DNA of 60,000 nt from Strigamia acuminata (lineage: Eukaryota > Arthropoda > Chilopoda > Geophilomorpha > Linotaeniidae): NCBI GenBank assembly GCA_949358305.1, contig OX442315.1, positions 26,626,427 to 26,686,426 of the forward strand, in the 5' to 3' direction. Positions 1 through 12,657 of the stretch are shown one piece after another (positions within the stretch are counted from its first letter, which is position 1; each line of letters starts with the position of its first letter). A program made the position numbers and the translations under genes. The notes beneath the pieces were generated by a model. It worked only from the letters and a program-made list of their open reading frames with translations, ran no database searches and was not told the DNA's origin.

Positions 1-3000
1 ATGACGCGAGAAGGAAATTGAACTATTCCCAAGCACACCATCCTTATTGCCAACCCTTGATTTAATAAATAAAATTACACGGAAAATGCATCGAGTGCTG
101 ATTAAAAATTGTTGCAGATTACACAGCGCTGGTCCTTTGATTTTGCACGTCTTCGTAGCGACGTATGGCGAAATTTCATTGGTTTTGTTGAATATATAAG
201 TTATATTGTTATTTGTGTGGAGAGCGTATGAAATTAACTCATTGTCTGCCTCGCTATTGGCATTTAATGATTAAATCCAAGTCGTGCCAATCGAGTGTTG
301 CAAGTTTTCGTCGCGGGGGGTTCTCTTTCATCTTCCACGTGGGTGAACTCTGATGTTTTTGTTAGTTTTGCAACTTGTTTAGATGTTTGATTTATTTAGA
401 GCTAAAATTGTGTTAAAATTAGAATAAAAATGAAATATGATTTATTTATTTATTTATTTTTTTAAAAATGAATTTGTTTTTGAAGAAAGGGAAAGAAAAT
501 ATTTTTAGAGTCAAGTAAATTGCTTACACGTGTAAAATTGGGCCATTTGTTTGTCTCACTAGAAAAATACAATTCCCCATAGCTCATCCTCCCCTTTTCC
601 TCTCTTGAACATGACTCTGGATTGAGTTTTCCAGCTGCCAAAACACAAAACCCTCCCGTACACTCGTGTTTTGTGCTATTTGCTATTTTTAACCATTTAA
701 AACATCCAACGAGGCAGCTCCCATCATTTTACGTCTCCCATGTGGGTTTGCTCGGTTTGCTCCACGACCGAGTATATATAATACAAGCAGAAGCTTGTCC
801 GAAGTTGCAACGCAACGCGGAATTGATTTAAATTTTATTTCATTATTATGTAGTCGAAAATTGGTGATTATTGGAAATGATTTAATGGGATGGAAAATAG
901 GTCTGCGGTGATGAGTTTGCCAGTGACACATTGATCGTTTAGTGTGTGCAAATAGGGAGAGGGTGGGCCTAAGTTCCTGGGGATTGGTTTGTTCATTTAC
1001 GACGCCCTCCCGTGTTCAAGTGCGAGCATATCGAGGCTGCGTATCGATTCCTAAACGTCATCATCATGTGGTGGAAACATACTATTGCACTGCAAGCTGC
1101 AGCTTCGCTCCACTGCCGAGTTGCGTGAGTATTTATCATTGATGCGCATCATGTTTGATGAGTGGGCTTGTCTGGTGCAATTTATTTGTCGGTATGCAAT
1201 AAAAGGTCCGTGTTGCCGCCATACGCGGCAAATGTAGGTCAGTCGTTGAATAATTGTCCTCCGCGTGCGAGTTATGATGATGATGGAAATTCCCACTCAA
1301 AGTTTGCTTAGCGGTAGGTAATGTGCGTTTATGACGTGCGATGAGAACGTTATCTAATATCAGTTAAGTTGAAGAATGTTGTGTTTTACTCGTGTTGTTG
1401 GAATTATGTTACACGCAGATTCCAAGCTACAAAGTGCAATTATCAACACATGCGAGCAAATTGAGGGGTTTTAGCTGGAAATAATGTTGCAGAAATTGTT
1501 TTCTGTTGGGTATTTTATGCTTTTTTAATTATTTAATTATTTTATTGCCGTTGCATTCGTGTAATTGAGTCGGGAGCGAGATGGGGTATGCAGTGTCTTT
1601 AAATGTTTTTGTTTTTCATTGTCGTGAGGTAATTCGAGCCTGAGTTTTCAAGTGAAGCTTGAGCAGGTGGAGTGCAGGATCAATTTACAGAAATGGTTCT
1701 TCTCGTTACAGTTTGATTGGCGCTTATAAGGTTTTAACTCGTGTGTGACCTTCACTCGATATCTTGTCTGCACTTGGTGCTATTGCTATGGTAACGGTGC
1801 ATCATTATCTCGCTGCTTCTCGAGTCATCTTTATGGGCTGTCGTTTTGCGTGGGCTTTTTATTAAAAACGAATGGTCGAAATTATTTTCTCGTTTGCGTC
1901 AATCGACGAAAAATAAGATGGCATTTGATGTCGACCTTTTATCGCGTCTTGAGTCGCGTTTCTCACAGCGCAAACAACAATTCGATGATTACGTCATTCT
2001 CGTATTTACCAGCGAGCGAATTCAATCACTTAGGTCGTTTGAAACGAAATTTAGAATTTGTGCTTTCAAAGATAATACGAACAAGAAGTAATAATATAAA
2101 AAAAAATGTTTCGTTCCAGGAACTGATTTTGACAGATATATAGTGCAGTGCAATGAATAATTCTTGGAATAATAATTGGAAGTAAACACCAATTCGTATC
2201 CCGAGTTTAAATTGGTTCGTAATAAAAAATAATAATAAATAAATAAACATTTAAATTATTTATTTAAATCGAATTGAAATTAGCAAAAATATCTTTTATC
2301 GCAGTTCAAAGTACTTATGTATCAGTCATTGATCATCATGTGGAAACGAAACGACGTTTTTTTTTTCCTTCTATTTTTAAAACGGTCAAAGTGATCTGTT
2401 TAAATCAACCTAATTTTATTGATATTTTCAATTGCTGCTTCAATGAATAGTATCGTAATCATCTCATTCAATACCGCCTTTCTTAGAAAAATTTATTATT
2501 TGTGTTGATTGCAAAATTGCACGAACAAAATTTATTTCTAATCGGTAACAAAAAAGTTATCGTAAATGGAATCAGAGTAAATATCTGTTATCCCTATTCC
2601 GGCAGGTTTCTCTATATACGCACGTTGCCATTGTGATTTTGTAATTCAGCAACATTATCAGACATTGTGGTACCTGTGACTGTAGATTGAATAATTCAAT
2701 GATAATACAAAGGTTGACGGTTTAATCAAAAGTACATTCAATTTCTATATATTTTAAAGCGTACTTTCGTTTCCCTCTTTTTCCTGATTTAAAATAAAAT
2801 GGCCAGACACTATTTATCTTGAGCAACGGTCAAGTGTCGTAAATTTTTACGACACTTGGCATTTTACACGATGGTTGCGGCGCTCGCACTTAAAACTGTG
2901 TCCTTCCACATAGCAACGTCGCTCTGGTTAATTATATTTTCTTAATGGAGCCCACACAAGGGGGGGAATAAATGTACGTTGAAAAATTTTAGTTCATAAA

Positions 3001-4319
3001 TTTAAATTAAATTTTTTTTCTTTCTTTTCGGTTGATTGAATTGTATAAATGATGATAACTGACGTTCTAATAGAATATTTTCCTCCATTCTTGATTCATT
3101 GAATCCATTTTTCATTGCTGTGTTTATAGCAAATTGGAATGAGCTCAACTGGTTGGTTTATAAGGCGGTGTTTTAAAAGGGCGAAAGAGAGGAGAAGCGA
3201 GGAGGTGAAGGGAGATACTCTAAACTTGTATGTGACACGTGAACGCGCGGGAATACCTTTCTTATTACATTGCCCTCAGGTGCGAGTGCGACCTTGACTT
3301 TAACTGAGAAAAGAAAGCAAACGGAATTTGAACTTTCGCCTCATCTTCCTTTAGGCTTATTTTTTTTTCCTTTTCTCTTTAGAAATAGGATTATAGGAAT
3401 GAGATCTAATATCAGATTTTTTTATATATGTATATATTTTTAAAAATATATATGTGTATATTTTTAATGACATCACCCTTTATTGGAATTGGAAGTTTGT
3501 GTAATATTTTTTGTTGGTAATTTAATTACTTTTTAGATTTCTTTTTTTAACTTGATAATCATAGTAATAATAATTTAGTTTGACTCACAGGAAAGGGTTT
3601 TTGAATGGTTCCAGGAAAAAGTATTACATGTGGACTAAATTTATAATTTTTTTTTCTTAAAATTATGTTTACCCCCTGTCAATTTGAAGCAGTAATTTTT
3701 TTTTTTTTATAATTTTTATTTTTTTATTTTTTTATTTTTAACCGACCTTGAATTGAAAAAATTACGTGAAATGTGATTAAATATTTTCATGTGATATCAC
3801 CGATAAAAAAAATACGAGAGGATAAATGATCAGTGATACCATTAGTGTATTGAAAATAATCGATGAACAATCGGGGTTGATTTTATCAGTTAAAATTGCA
3901 ACCATAAAAAAAAAAAAAAAGAAAATGAAAACAATTTTTCATTGAATTTGATAACCATCGCAGACATACATATCGAAGAATAAAAAAAATAGTGATGCAA
4001 TAGTTTATTTATTTGTTTGTTTTGTTTTTACGTGTTCCGTTGTAAATGAATGTCTTAAATAAACCACACAGTACTTTTTCTCCTCTCTCTTAAAACTCGA
4101 TCACTACAGCGTTTTCTCCTTTTGTCGACTTCCCGGCGCCTGCAGTTAGTAAGCAGTTGAAATTCCAGACAATTTTTACAGTCTTCATTGTTTCTAAATT
4201 AGCAAAAGAAAGGAATGTACACATACCGTTCATTACCCTTTGCCAGGCTTAGAACAATATTTTTTTCTTCTCCCCCTTTTCTTTAAAATTATTTTCAAAT
4301 ATATATCCTATGTTTGGCC
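1..4319. other. Upstream intergenic DNA, no gene seen
   Basis: AT-rich non-coding sequence with only short chance reading frames and many A/T homopolymer runs. I see no exon with paired splice signals or recognisable protein. It holds a perfect palindrome (listed separately) and scattered CACGTG and CAGGTG E-boxes. It probably belongs to the distal regulatory region of the ataxin-1-like gene that starts near 6 kb, but that is inference from position only. Confidence 0.6.
2831..2858. repeat. Perfect 28-bp palindrome
   Basis: Two 13-bp arms (CAAGTGTCGTAAA and its exact reverse complement) are separated by two T bases. Pairing stops at once outside the arms, so this is a compact hairpin or dyad site rather than the tip of a long transposon inverted repeat. 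A dimeric protein-binding site is possible but unproven. Confidence 0.85.
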
Positions 4320-4992
4320 CAGGTGTGAAATCAGAGATAGAGCGCGTGCTTATCTGTTTGTCAGTGGACTGTGTCTATTAGAAGCTATCGTATTGTTACA
4401 GACACGTGAAAATGATAATGAGAGCTAATCCAGGTCATTTATTCCCTTTTCCTTTTGTTTCCACGCTTAAGAAGTTCCAGGTGCGGGTGTGTAGGTCATC
4501 CAGGTGTGTTTTCACCGTGATTCCACTTATACATGTGACGGCCAGAAATGACCTCTAGAGAGATGACTGCAAATTGTATGGAAAGCAAAAAAACAGGTGC
4601 ACGACCAGTTAACAAGTGACAGCTGGCTTACGCCATTTTTTTTTTATTTTCGTAGAAAAAAATTTATTCAGTTTGTGCGGTTTTAATCTTTCAAATAAGA
4701 CATAGTGCAAAAATGATGATGACAGTCGGGATAGTCGGCAACTAGTACAGAGAAGGCGAAAGTAAACACAGATCCAGTTTTTCTGTCTGCTTTATCGGAG
4801 GTCTGATTTATGACTTAGTTATCTTGTGACGTAATGTATTTTTATCAGCTGATATTGTTATAAATAAGCGATTGAATGAGACAATGAGAAGGGATCGGTC
4901 CTCCTGTGATTCACCTGTTATCCAAAGAAATCTGCAGAGCGAATCCTAATTTGCGATTAGGAAAATGGTTCCACTTTGTGATTTTGCACCTG
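4320..4992. promoter_or_regulatory. Cluster of six CAGGTG/CACCTG E-boxes
   Basis: CAGGTG occurs at 4320, 4478, 4501 and 4594, and its complement CACCTG at 4912 and 4987. At roughly 35% GC about 0.15 such sites would be expected by chance in 670 bp. Three AGGTCA-type nuclear-receptor half sites lie in the same stretch (about 4432, 4493 and 4546). CAGGTG is the known core for Snail/ZEB-type zinc fingers and for E-protein bHLH dimers. The block lies 1.1-1.8 kb upstream of the first coding exon of the ataxin-1-like gene, so it may be an enhancer or silencer. Confidence 0.5.
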
Positions 4993-5629
4993 TTGATTCG
5001 AGTCCGGGTGGATTGCCACGCGTGGGTTTCCACAGGTAAAGGGTTAGTGTCGAAATTGTTTAAATTCGAGAGTTTTTTTTCGTTTCGCATAAAATGCGGT
5101 GATATTATTTTTAATAATTGAAATGGATGCTGGTTTTTATGGTTAATCGCGTGTCCTTGAGTAGTAAGTGGCGCACTTAAATCTATAGTACATCCGGGAA
5201 CATATTGTTTGTGAAAGGAAGGAAGGAAGTTAATGTGTGAGCAATGTTTGTTTTGTTGTTGGTTTCGGGTTTTTTGGGGGGAAATTTTGTGCACATTTAT
5301 AATGATTCAGTGTTTTTAGAAGAATTTTTAATCAGCGATTGATATGAATAGGAGAAAGAAAAGAAAAGGGAGGTCAGAGGAGTGTATTTAACTCGTCACT
5401 TGTTCCTCCTTCGGCTCATTTCACTTCCTTAAATCGGGAAAAAAAATGAAATCGGTGTGAAATTTCGAATAAATAATAAATTTAAGTCTGAAAAAAAAAA
5501 ATATTATAATTTTTTTTTTTTTTGCGCTTAACTTGTTTACCTCAATTTAATTTCACATTCGCCTCGTGTAACCCTCATCATTTGATGCGTATCCATAGTA
5601 ACTAGCGCTGCATGAAATTGCTCACTCTT

Positions 5630-6109
5630 CTTTTTCCCGCTCTTACCGGGGGTCTGGCCGGGGGTCTGTCTTGGTTGTGTCATGGAAAAAAGCAATTGCC
5701 TATTGGCCAAATGTTTTCCCGCGCTGCATGGACGTGAGGGAAACGTGAGGGGGTCGAGGGAGGGTTCGGCAGCAGCTCAGCAGACGCGAGAGCCTCAAGA
5801 CATTCTCTTTCCCGTCCTCCCTTCCCCCCCTTGGCGGGGTTCGCGTGGAGGATGGCGGCCGAGCTGAGGAGACCAATGGCATTAAGTAGCCTCGGGGTTT
5901 TACGGAACACCTTCTCCCACCTCCCAACCACTAAACAGACGCTGGCTTCGAGTGAAACCACAGGAGTGTAAGACGTCGCTGTCGTCGTCGCCCGGATTCG
6001 TGACCCGAGCTCTAGTATTTGTCCCTGGAGACTGGCGTCCGCTGTCGGGCGGTGCGTGGGCGTGCAGCAGCAACCATTATACTAGTTGGTTTGTGTGTGT
6101 CTGCTGGGG
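5630..6109 (+). promoter_or_regulatory. GC-rich promoter and 5' leader of the ataxin-1-like gene
   Basis: The sequence changes abruptly from AT-rich to CpG-containing GC-rich DNA just before the first coding exon. It contains an inverted CCAAT box (ATTGG near 5702), a forward CCAAT near 5873 and an ATGGCGGCC motif near 5852 resembling a YY1 site, but no clear TATA box. An in-frame TAG at 6083-6085 precedes the start codon at 6110. The transcription start cannot be read from sequence alone. Confidence 0.55.
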
Positions 6110-9100
6110 ATGCTTCATTTAGATGCTCCTTCGCAGCCAAGCCCGGTCAGAGTACCGGATATGTTCGTCCACCCTCATCACAATAAGGGCAGCATTTGGA
6201 GGGAAAGTGGTAAGTTGAAACTCGTTCCGATTTAGGTTATTGGGAGTTTGGAAAGGACAAAATTTGCACTTTCAACCGTTTGAGCAGGGGAAAAAAAGGA
6301 AAGTTTTGCTCGGGAACGGGCAAATCGTGCTGATTGCATTATGGTAATTTAACAAGTGGAGGTCATAGCTCAGCGGTGCTCTTAATTCTTTAGTTGGGAG
6401 AGTATAGTAAGCACTTCAACAGCTGACTTTTCGTTTTTTTTTTTTTTTGGTTTTTTTTCTTTTTTTTGCATCAATATTTTTTTTTTTTTCATCCTGTCTT
6501 TTGCTGAGAGGCCAGGTCATGAGTGAGTGGCTTATCAGTGGAAATACGAGGGTGAGCCAAAACACGTGTGTTGCGCTGTGACTCATCTCAGAATGCAGTT
6601 GGTCGCTGATCCGTGTGGGAAGGAGTTGTGAGTGTAGTCACGAGTTTTCTTCGCAGCCCGCTTGTAGCAACCACTGAATCCTAGTTTGAAAGGAGGGGAA
6701 ATCCATTTCCCCGACGTATTTGAACATGATTTCGTGTATGGCAGCCGATTTTCCGTACGCATCGATGCTACCTCGTGATGGTGAGTTATAATTGCAGTAA
6801 TTGGAGCAACAGATGGTGATAAAAAGTGGATAATTTTTATTTTTTCAATTCACTTAATCTAGACATGATTTTTTATGAATTTTTTTTTTCTTTTTATCTT
6901 TTTCTTTTAAATTGAATCGAGTGGATATTTAAATATAAATTATGTCAAACGAGTCGCGGCTGCGAGTGAATAAGAGAAGCAGAGAGAGGGGGGTGAGTGG
7001 GACAGCAAACAATAGTCCTGTAAACAAACCTGCTGCATGCCACACTGCATTCCTGGTGGAGCTCCTGCTGCAGGGGCTGCCTTGCTCACTCGCCCATTGC
7101 ACAAGGACGAGGGGTGAGTGTGAGCAACGAGGGTCGCTGCACTTCACCTCTTTACCCCTCATCCCCCACTTTCCAGATTTTCAGGCTCCTTGTTTCTTTT
7201 AGTCTTTTCCCCGGCTCTGATTACTGTTGAGTAAGTTTTGTGTATTGAATTTAATTATTTGCGCCAGACGCGAAAATGAGAGATAGAAAAGACATGGGTG
7301 GGTGTATGTGTTTGAAGAGTTGGGCGTAAACAAGTTCTTAGTGTGTAGCGTAAAGAGATTACTGTTTAGACTGCATGTGTGTGTCTGTTGTGGAAATTGG
7401 TGTGTGGAAAGCACAGAGGGAGCATTGAGTAAGAAATCACACCCTTAGTTACACTTTAGGAGGTTGCAGCTGTTGAAGTATCCGTTTCCAAAAGCAACCA
7501 ATGAGGGGATGACCGGCCACCACTATACACAGACTTAATTTTGTGAAAGGAAAAAAAAAGTTTTAAACATTTTTTCACGTTCTTGCTAGGGTGGGGGTGT
7601 TAATACTACACTTTTTTTGGATTTTTTTTTTTTTTTTTGGATGTTTTTATTTTAAATTGCATGAGTTTGAAGGTTAAAGATTACGCTTTACTGATCCGGT
7701 TGACATTTTTCTAGTGATGTGTTAGTCATGATTGGATAAATCGTGAGGCAAATTATTAAAATGAATCACATTGTCCTTTTTCCTGTTGCATGAATTGGGT
7801 GAGGCAAAGTTTTTGTTTTTTCCCACACCCAATTGAAGTTTGTTTTGAGAAATGTAAATAAATAAGGATAAAAACATGATTTATTAATTTAATTTTTTAT
7901 TTTATTTTTGAGCAAACACTTGTTGCACTTTGACTCATATTTTAATATGGAATTAGGGGAAATATGCTGTAAACGAGGCGAAAAGTATATATGGGATTTT
8001 TTGAAGGTGACTTACACGATTACCTCATTTGCCTGATTTAATTTTTTTTTTATGTCTGCAATTTTATATTGAGTGGTGTTTGGTTTAATTAAATTCAAGT
8101 TTCATATTTATTGATTAAACTTGTTGAGTTTATTTAATGATTTCAAGCTAAATTCTTAGTATTAATATTTGATTATTTCATATTCTAAATAATGTAATCG
8201 AGGTTTTAAAGTATTTAAACTTTTCTTTTCTTTTCTTTTTTCAGGCTCACTACAACCGCCCGCTCTCTACCCAAAGTCTATGTTGTCCGTTCTTCCATTT
8301 TCCAATGACCTCGCCACTGACCAATCAGCTGGTGCCTTAGTTGCGAGAAAATCCGACGTGATCAGTGTTCCCGGCTGTCCTCTGCGTCTGTCGAAACCAA
8401 AAAAAAGCAACAACAATTGCGAAGCGAGACAATTGCCCAAAGTCTTAGTGTCTTGGAGTACACATCATTTGTTACCGCCAAGTTCGTCGCCGTCAGCACC
8501 TCGTCTGGCGGCACCGCGACTCTCCATTCCCCATGAATCTTCGTCGGACACACGTCAGTTAGATGACGTTGGACACTCATGCAGGGAAAACGCTGGATCC
8601 CGTCCGATGAATGGCCCCGAGAGACCCATCATGACGGGCACGACCAACGGGGGAGGAATTGGAAGTGAAGGACGCGCCTGGTTGAACGATGTCACCGCCC
8701 TAGTATCTGCAACTGCTGCCAATAACAACAACAACAACCCGGGATCGAACCCCCATCATTCAGCGTCGCTTAACAGCCCACGACTGCACGAACCACCGCC
8801 CTTACTCCGAGCTGCTGCAGCCAGCAGTCTTTTCCGACCTCCGATCAGCTTGTCTTCGACTCAAGATTACTCTCCGAGCTCTTCTGCACACCTGTATTCG
8901 CAATTTCCGGCCCTGCACGGAACCCCTTCCTACTATCCACCGCCGCCCAATGCGAGTCATGGCCAGACATTGCCGCCGCCTGCCATCAATCCGTATTCGT
9001 ACTACGCGATGCAATTTTCGCCACGCGGATATCCATCGCCTCCAACGGCTTCCATCATTCCGCGACCGTTCCCGCCGCTAGATTCGTACCATTCGTCCGT

Positions 9101-11725
9101 ATTGGCTGGCATGGGCAGTCATCCACGTTCGGCCTTCTTACCGTCACAATACTCTTCCTCGTTAAACCCTTCGAGCTCGTCGCCCAACGAAACTGCCTCT
9201 TTTTCGCTGATTCCGCCGCGCACGCACACTACGTACGGCTCGGTGCAGTTCCCGTCGGCCGAGTCGGAGACCCATTCCCCGAACAAGGAGGGCGGCAGAC
9301 ATAAAACGGCCGCCTCCGCCTCGTCTTTGACTGCGGCGAGTCGACATGGGTCTCGAAGCGAAACGATGTCGAGCGGCAAGAGCTGTTCGCCCGGTTTGGT
9401 CGTGGTGGACAAGAGGGATCTGTCGCCTCACAGCCGGGAATCTCTGTCGTCGCTGAGCCGCGAACAAATGCAGCAAATGTCGTACAGAGTGCCGTCTGGC
9501 AAGGAGGGAAGTTTGAAACATCGCATCCTTACTCGTCCACCCGATATTCACATCGAACATTCGGCTCTGTCGGCCGAAAAGAGCCCCGACATGTGCAAAG
9601 ATTCGTCGCCGAAACAGTTGAAACTGCCGGTGGCTTCTCCGGCAACCACGTCCATTTCGATGCCCTGTACTCCTCTGAGGACGAGCGGATGCGCGTGGAG
9701 AAGTCCACCGCCGCCTCCCATGTCGGCCGGGGCGACGCCGCTTCGTTATCCGGCTCATTTTATAAAAGGATCCATCATCCAACTTGCCAACGGGGAGTTG
9801 AAAAGTGTGGAGGAGTTGCGCACCGAAGATTTCGTGCAAAGTGCAGACATGAGTTCTGATCTCAAGATCGACTCGAGCACGGTGGTGCGCATTGAAGAAA
9901 ATGCTGGCGCCAACACGTGCACTTTGGGGTTTTCGGTCGGCGAGCAAAGAGTTCAGGTAAATTGAATTTCATCAATAAGTAAATCAAAGTGAAGAGAAAC
10001 GAAAAGTGCAGGTTCTTTGCAGTTATTCTAGATTTTATTTTTATGTTTTTATTTTTGGATCATCCTAAATATATATAGTTAGGTTATTGGTAGCAATCCT
10101 CCTGCCCTCCTTAATTTCCGGTATCAGGTGGGAAAATTTGAGAGTATTTTGTATTAATTATATACACGCCCATTGGGCTTCCTCACCTCAAATGAAGAAA
10201 TGTCATAGAGACACGAACAAATTACATTCCTTAGGCTGCTAGAATGAATTATTAGGTGAGGTTTTTCTTGTTTTATTTTTTTTCGAGCAAAATAATAGTC
10301 TATTGGGTAGTTATATAAATTTTTGTTATTATTTTTAAGCGTGTTTTGGTTGTACTTTGTGGAGAATGTTTATCGGAATGGATTTTTTTTTAAAAAAAAA
10401 CGATTAAATGGGGAAAAAAATGAAAGATATTGCCCTTGGAAGGTCATGTTATGAATCTAGAGACACAAAAGTGAGTCTGTCTCAGTGCGGTTCCTTGTCT
10501 GTGTGGTATTCTGGCTCCCAGGCACAAATTGCTTCTTACTCCACGCGTGGTCAGGGCAAGGACACGTTGGATGATGGCCTTCAAGATTGAGTCCACCCAC
10601 CACCATCTTCTTTTTCCATCCCCTTGTGTTTTTCCCACGACGTAGTGGTGTTCTAGTGTGTTGTTCGTCGTAAAGATGTATGGGAAAAGGAAGGAAAAAA
10701 AAGGGAAATTGCGGTTTGATATTTTAGCGTAAATGAACCGGTACAATTATTCACTTTATGTTTATGAAGACATTTTTTGTTTATTTGGTTTTTTTTAAGA
10801 ATGAAAAAAAAGGTTAAAGAGGTGGCAAAGACATGTTTGCCATTAATGGTGACAGACTGATATTAGATGTTTTTTTTTTTTTTACTTCTCCTTCCTCTCC
10901 TCGTTTAGAAGTTTTTAAAATTTATTTATGAGTGTGACCTTTTTTCTCGTTTTGGTGTTCCAGTTTAATTCGTTGTTGATTAAAATGCCAAGTGCATTTA
11001 TTTGTCTGCAATTATTTTTGGAGGTGGAGTTGAACTCCAAAAGAAATAAATAGTTGGCAGTTTTACTATGGCGATGCTTATCACAAAGGGATTCCTGCAC
11101 TTTTTTTTTTAAATTCTTTTTTTAAATTCTTTTTTTTTTTTTTTACTGTTTTTTCTTTTTTTGTTGTTAAATAAGCACATGCCAGTCGTGCTCTGGGTGG
11201 AATTTGACAAGTCATTAATTGATTAAAATTGACTTTTTGCAGGTGACTGTTGAAGCCGCTTTGGAACATCCGTTTTTTGTGTTTGGTCAAGGGTGGTCGT
11301 CGTGTTTACCTGACAGGACTCAGCAGAGGTACAATCTTCAATGCAAGAAACTACAAGTTGGAGACGTGTGCATTTCACTCACGCACAAAGACCAACAACA
11401 GTCTACAAGAAGTGTAGCTAGTTTAATCCGCCCACCTACAGATGTCTGTGCTCGGCTAATGGGAGCCACGAAATCGAACGACGATTCCACGTGCGGAGTT
11501 AACATACCCCCGCTAACGCACAGTATAGAAACGCAAACGCAGACACAGACATTAAGTTCAGGTGGTGCGACGCAAATTACTTCTTGCAGACCAAATGCAG
11601 CGTGTTTATTCCCGCCTCCCGCGGCCTTGTCTGGCAGTCAACCCGCGAGTTTGCCACGTAAACGACGCTGGTCTGCGCCCGACAAGGTTGCGGAGGAATT
11701 TAAACCGAGAACAAAGTTTTCCTGA
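6110..11725 (+). CDS. ATXN1: Ataxin-1-like AXH-domain protein (three coding exons)
   Basis: Coding exons are 6110-6209, 8245-9956 and 11243-11725, joined in phases 1 and 0 at GT-AG introns, giving 764 aa. The AXH domain begins about residue 535 (HFIKGSIIQLANGELK), crosses the last intron and ends near SLTHK; it contains the family-typical HPFFVFGQGWSSC. AXH mediates dimerisation and binding to the repressor Capicua in the family. The C-terminus carries RKRRWSAPD, matching the vertebrate nuclear-localisation/U2AF-ligand motif with the 14-3-3 serine (human S776). The long first half is Ser/Pro/His-rich and low complexity with a short Asn run (NNNNNPGSN), but no polyglutamine tract. The first ATG follows an in-frame stop. 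It likely acts as a nuclear transcriptional corepressor. Intron 1 (6210-8244) also holds an alternative first exon. Confidence 0.93.
6726..6780 (+). CDS. ATXN1: Alternative first coding exon of the ataxin-1-like gene
   Basis: An ATG at 6726 opens 18 codons (MISCMAADFPYASMLPRD) plus one base, then a strong donor GTGAGT at 6781. An in-frame TGA at 6687-6689 lies upstream. The exon ends in phase 1, exactly the phase needed to join the acceptor at 8245, and the same phase as the exon ending at 6209. Joining gives a 749-aa isoform that differs only at its N-terminus. I see no usable acceptor before it, so it looks like a separate promoter's first exon. Transcript support is not available. Confidence 0.55.
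9957..11242 (+). other. Intron 2 of the ataxin-1-like gene
   Basis: The donor is CAG/GTAAAT at 9957 and the acceptor TTTTTGCAG ends at 11242. The intron is phase 0 and splits the AXH domain after residue sequence QRVQ. It holds A/T runs and no recognised gene. The acceptor is preceded by long T tracts (11100-11165). Confidence 0.85.
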
Positions 11726-12657
11726 TGGTAGTCAAGTGGTAGATTCAATTTTTGATTTGTGTGAAGAACGATGCGGCAGTGCGGACACAAAAAGGGCCTT
11801 TTTTTTCTCACCTTGTTCTGAGAAAATCCTATCTCGTTATCGAACACTGAAGACTATCGATCGAAGAGATCGTCAATTGTTGAATGTCACTGATTTAGCC
11901 AGTTAGTTGGTGGGGAATGAATCGACGAGTGGATTCGCATTTCTCGACTCACTGGCCTAGTCAATGGCTGCAGTTTTAATTTTTTATTTTTTAATCGATA
12001 GCATTATTAATGGTGTAAATGTTTAGTTTAAAAGTGTACACACTGAGTGTGAAAAATAATATAAAGCCTCTCATTTCCTTCGTTGTTATGTATCGAATAT
12101 TATTAATTACGCGTTTGTAATCTCTGCAAAGAAGGAAATTATTTTCTAATCATATACAGATTTAATTTTTGGTAGACATTTTCTACTACAGCAAAGTTTG
12201 CGGAATTTAAAAAGAGAAAAAAAGCAAGAAAAAAAAATGAGATAATTTTTAGCAGATGAGGTATTTTAATATCAAGTATTGAGGGCAAAGAAGTAGTTTT
12301 ATGAAAAACATGGAAAGCAATCGGTGAAAAAAACATCGTTAGTGCCATACGATTAAATATGGTTGCCATGGTTATACACAGCATCTTCCTGTTGAGGGAA
12401 ACCTAGGCCAATGTAACATATCCCATTTATCTGAGAATGAGATGACGTGATGTTGGAGGTGAGGGGTTTACATAAGAATGCAACCCGACATACTTTAAGG
12501 GCCACCACTCCAGGATGTGCCTCAGGACGGACCCATGAAATTTTTCGCCCCTGCTCCCTTCTCCCCTTAGCTTTTTTTTCATTCTTTCGCTTGAACTACA
12601 CCAACCGTTTGATCTGTTTTCCATCGAAAACTCCACCTTTTGTTTTCCAATAATAAA
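11726..12657 (+). other. Probable 3' UTR of the ataxin-1-like gene
   Basis: Non-coding sequence follows the TGA at 11723-11725. A canonical AATAAA lies at 12652-12657, giving a UTR of about 0.95 kb if used. Other AT-rich hexamers occur nearby (for example near 12050), so the real cleavage site is uncertain and the UTR could run further. Confidence 0.4.

Noticed and set aside
5680-5961. Overlapping ORFs in the GC-rich zone (75-93 codons)
   Set aside because: They are compositional ORFs on both strands in the promoter/leader region without conserved features.
6942-7202. 86-codon ORF in intron 1
   Set aside because: It lacks a donor in a compatible phase or any recognisable domain; the minus strand is equally open.
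9162-9947. 261-codon open frame on the minus strand
   Set aside because: It is antisense to the ataxin-1-like exon, is Arg-rich as expected for the complement of Ser/Pro-rich coding sequence, and resembles no protein.
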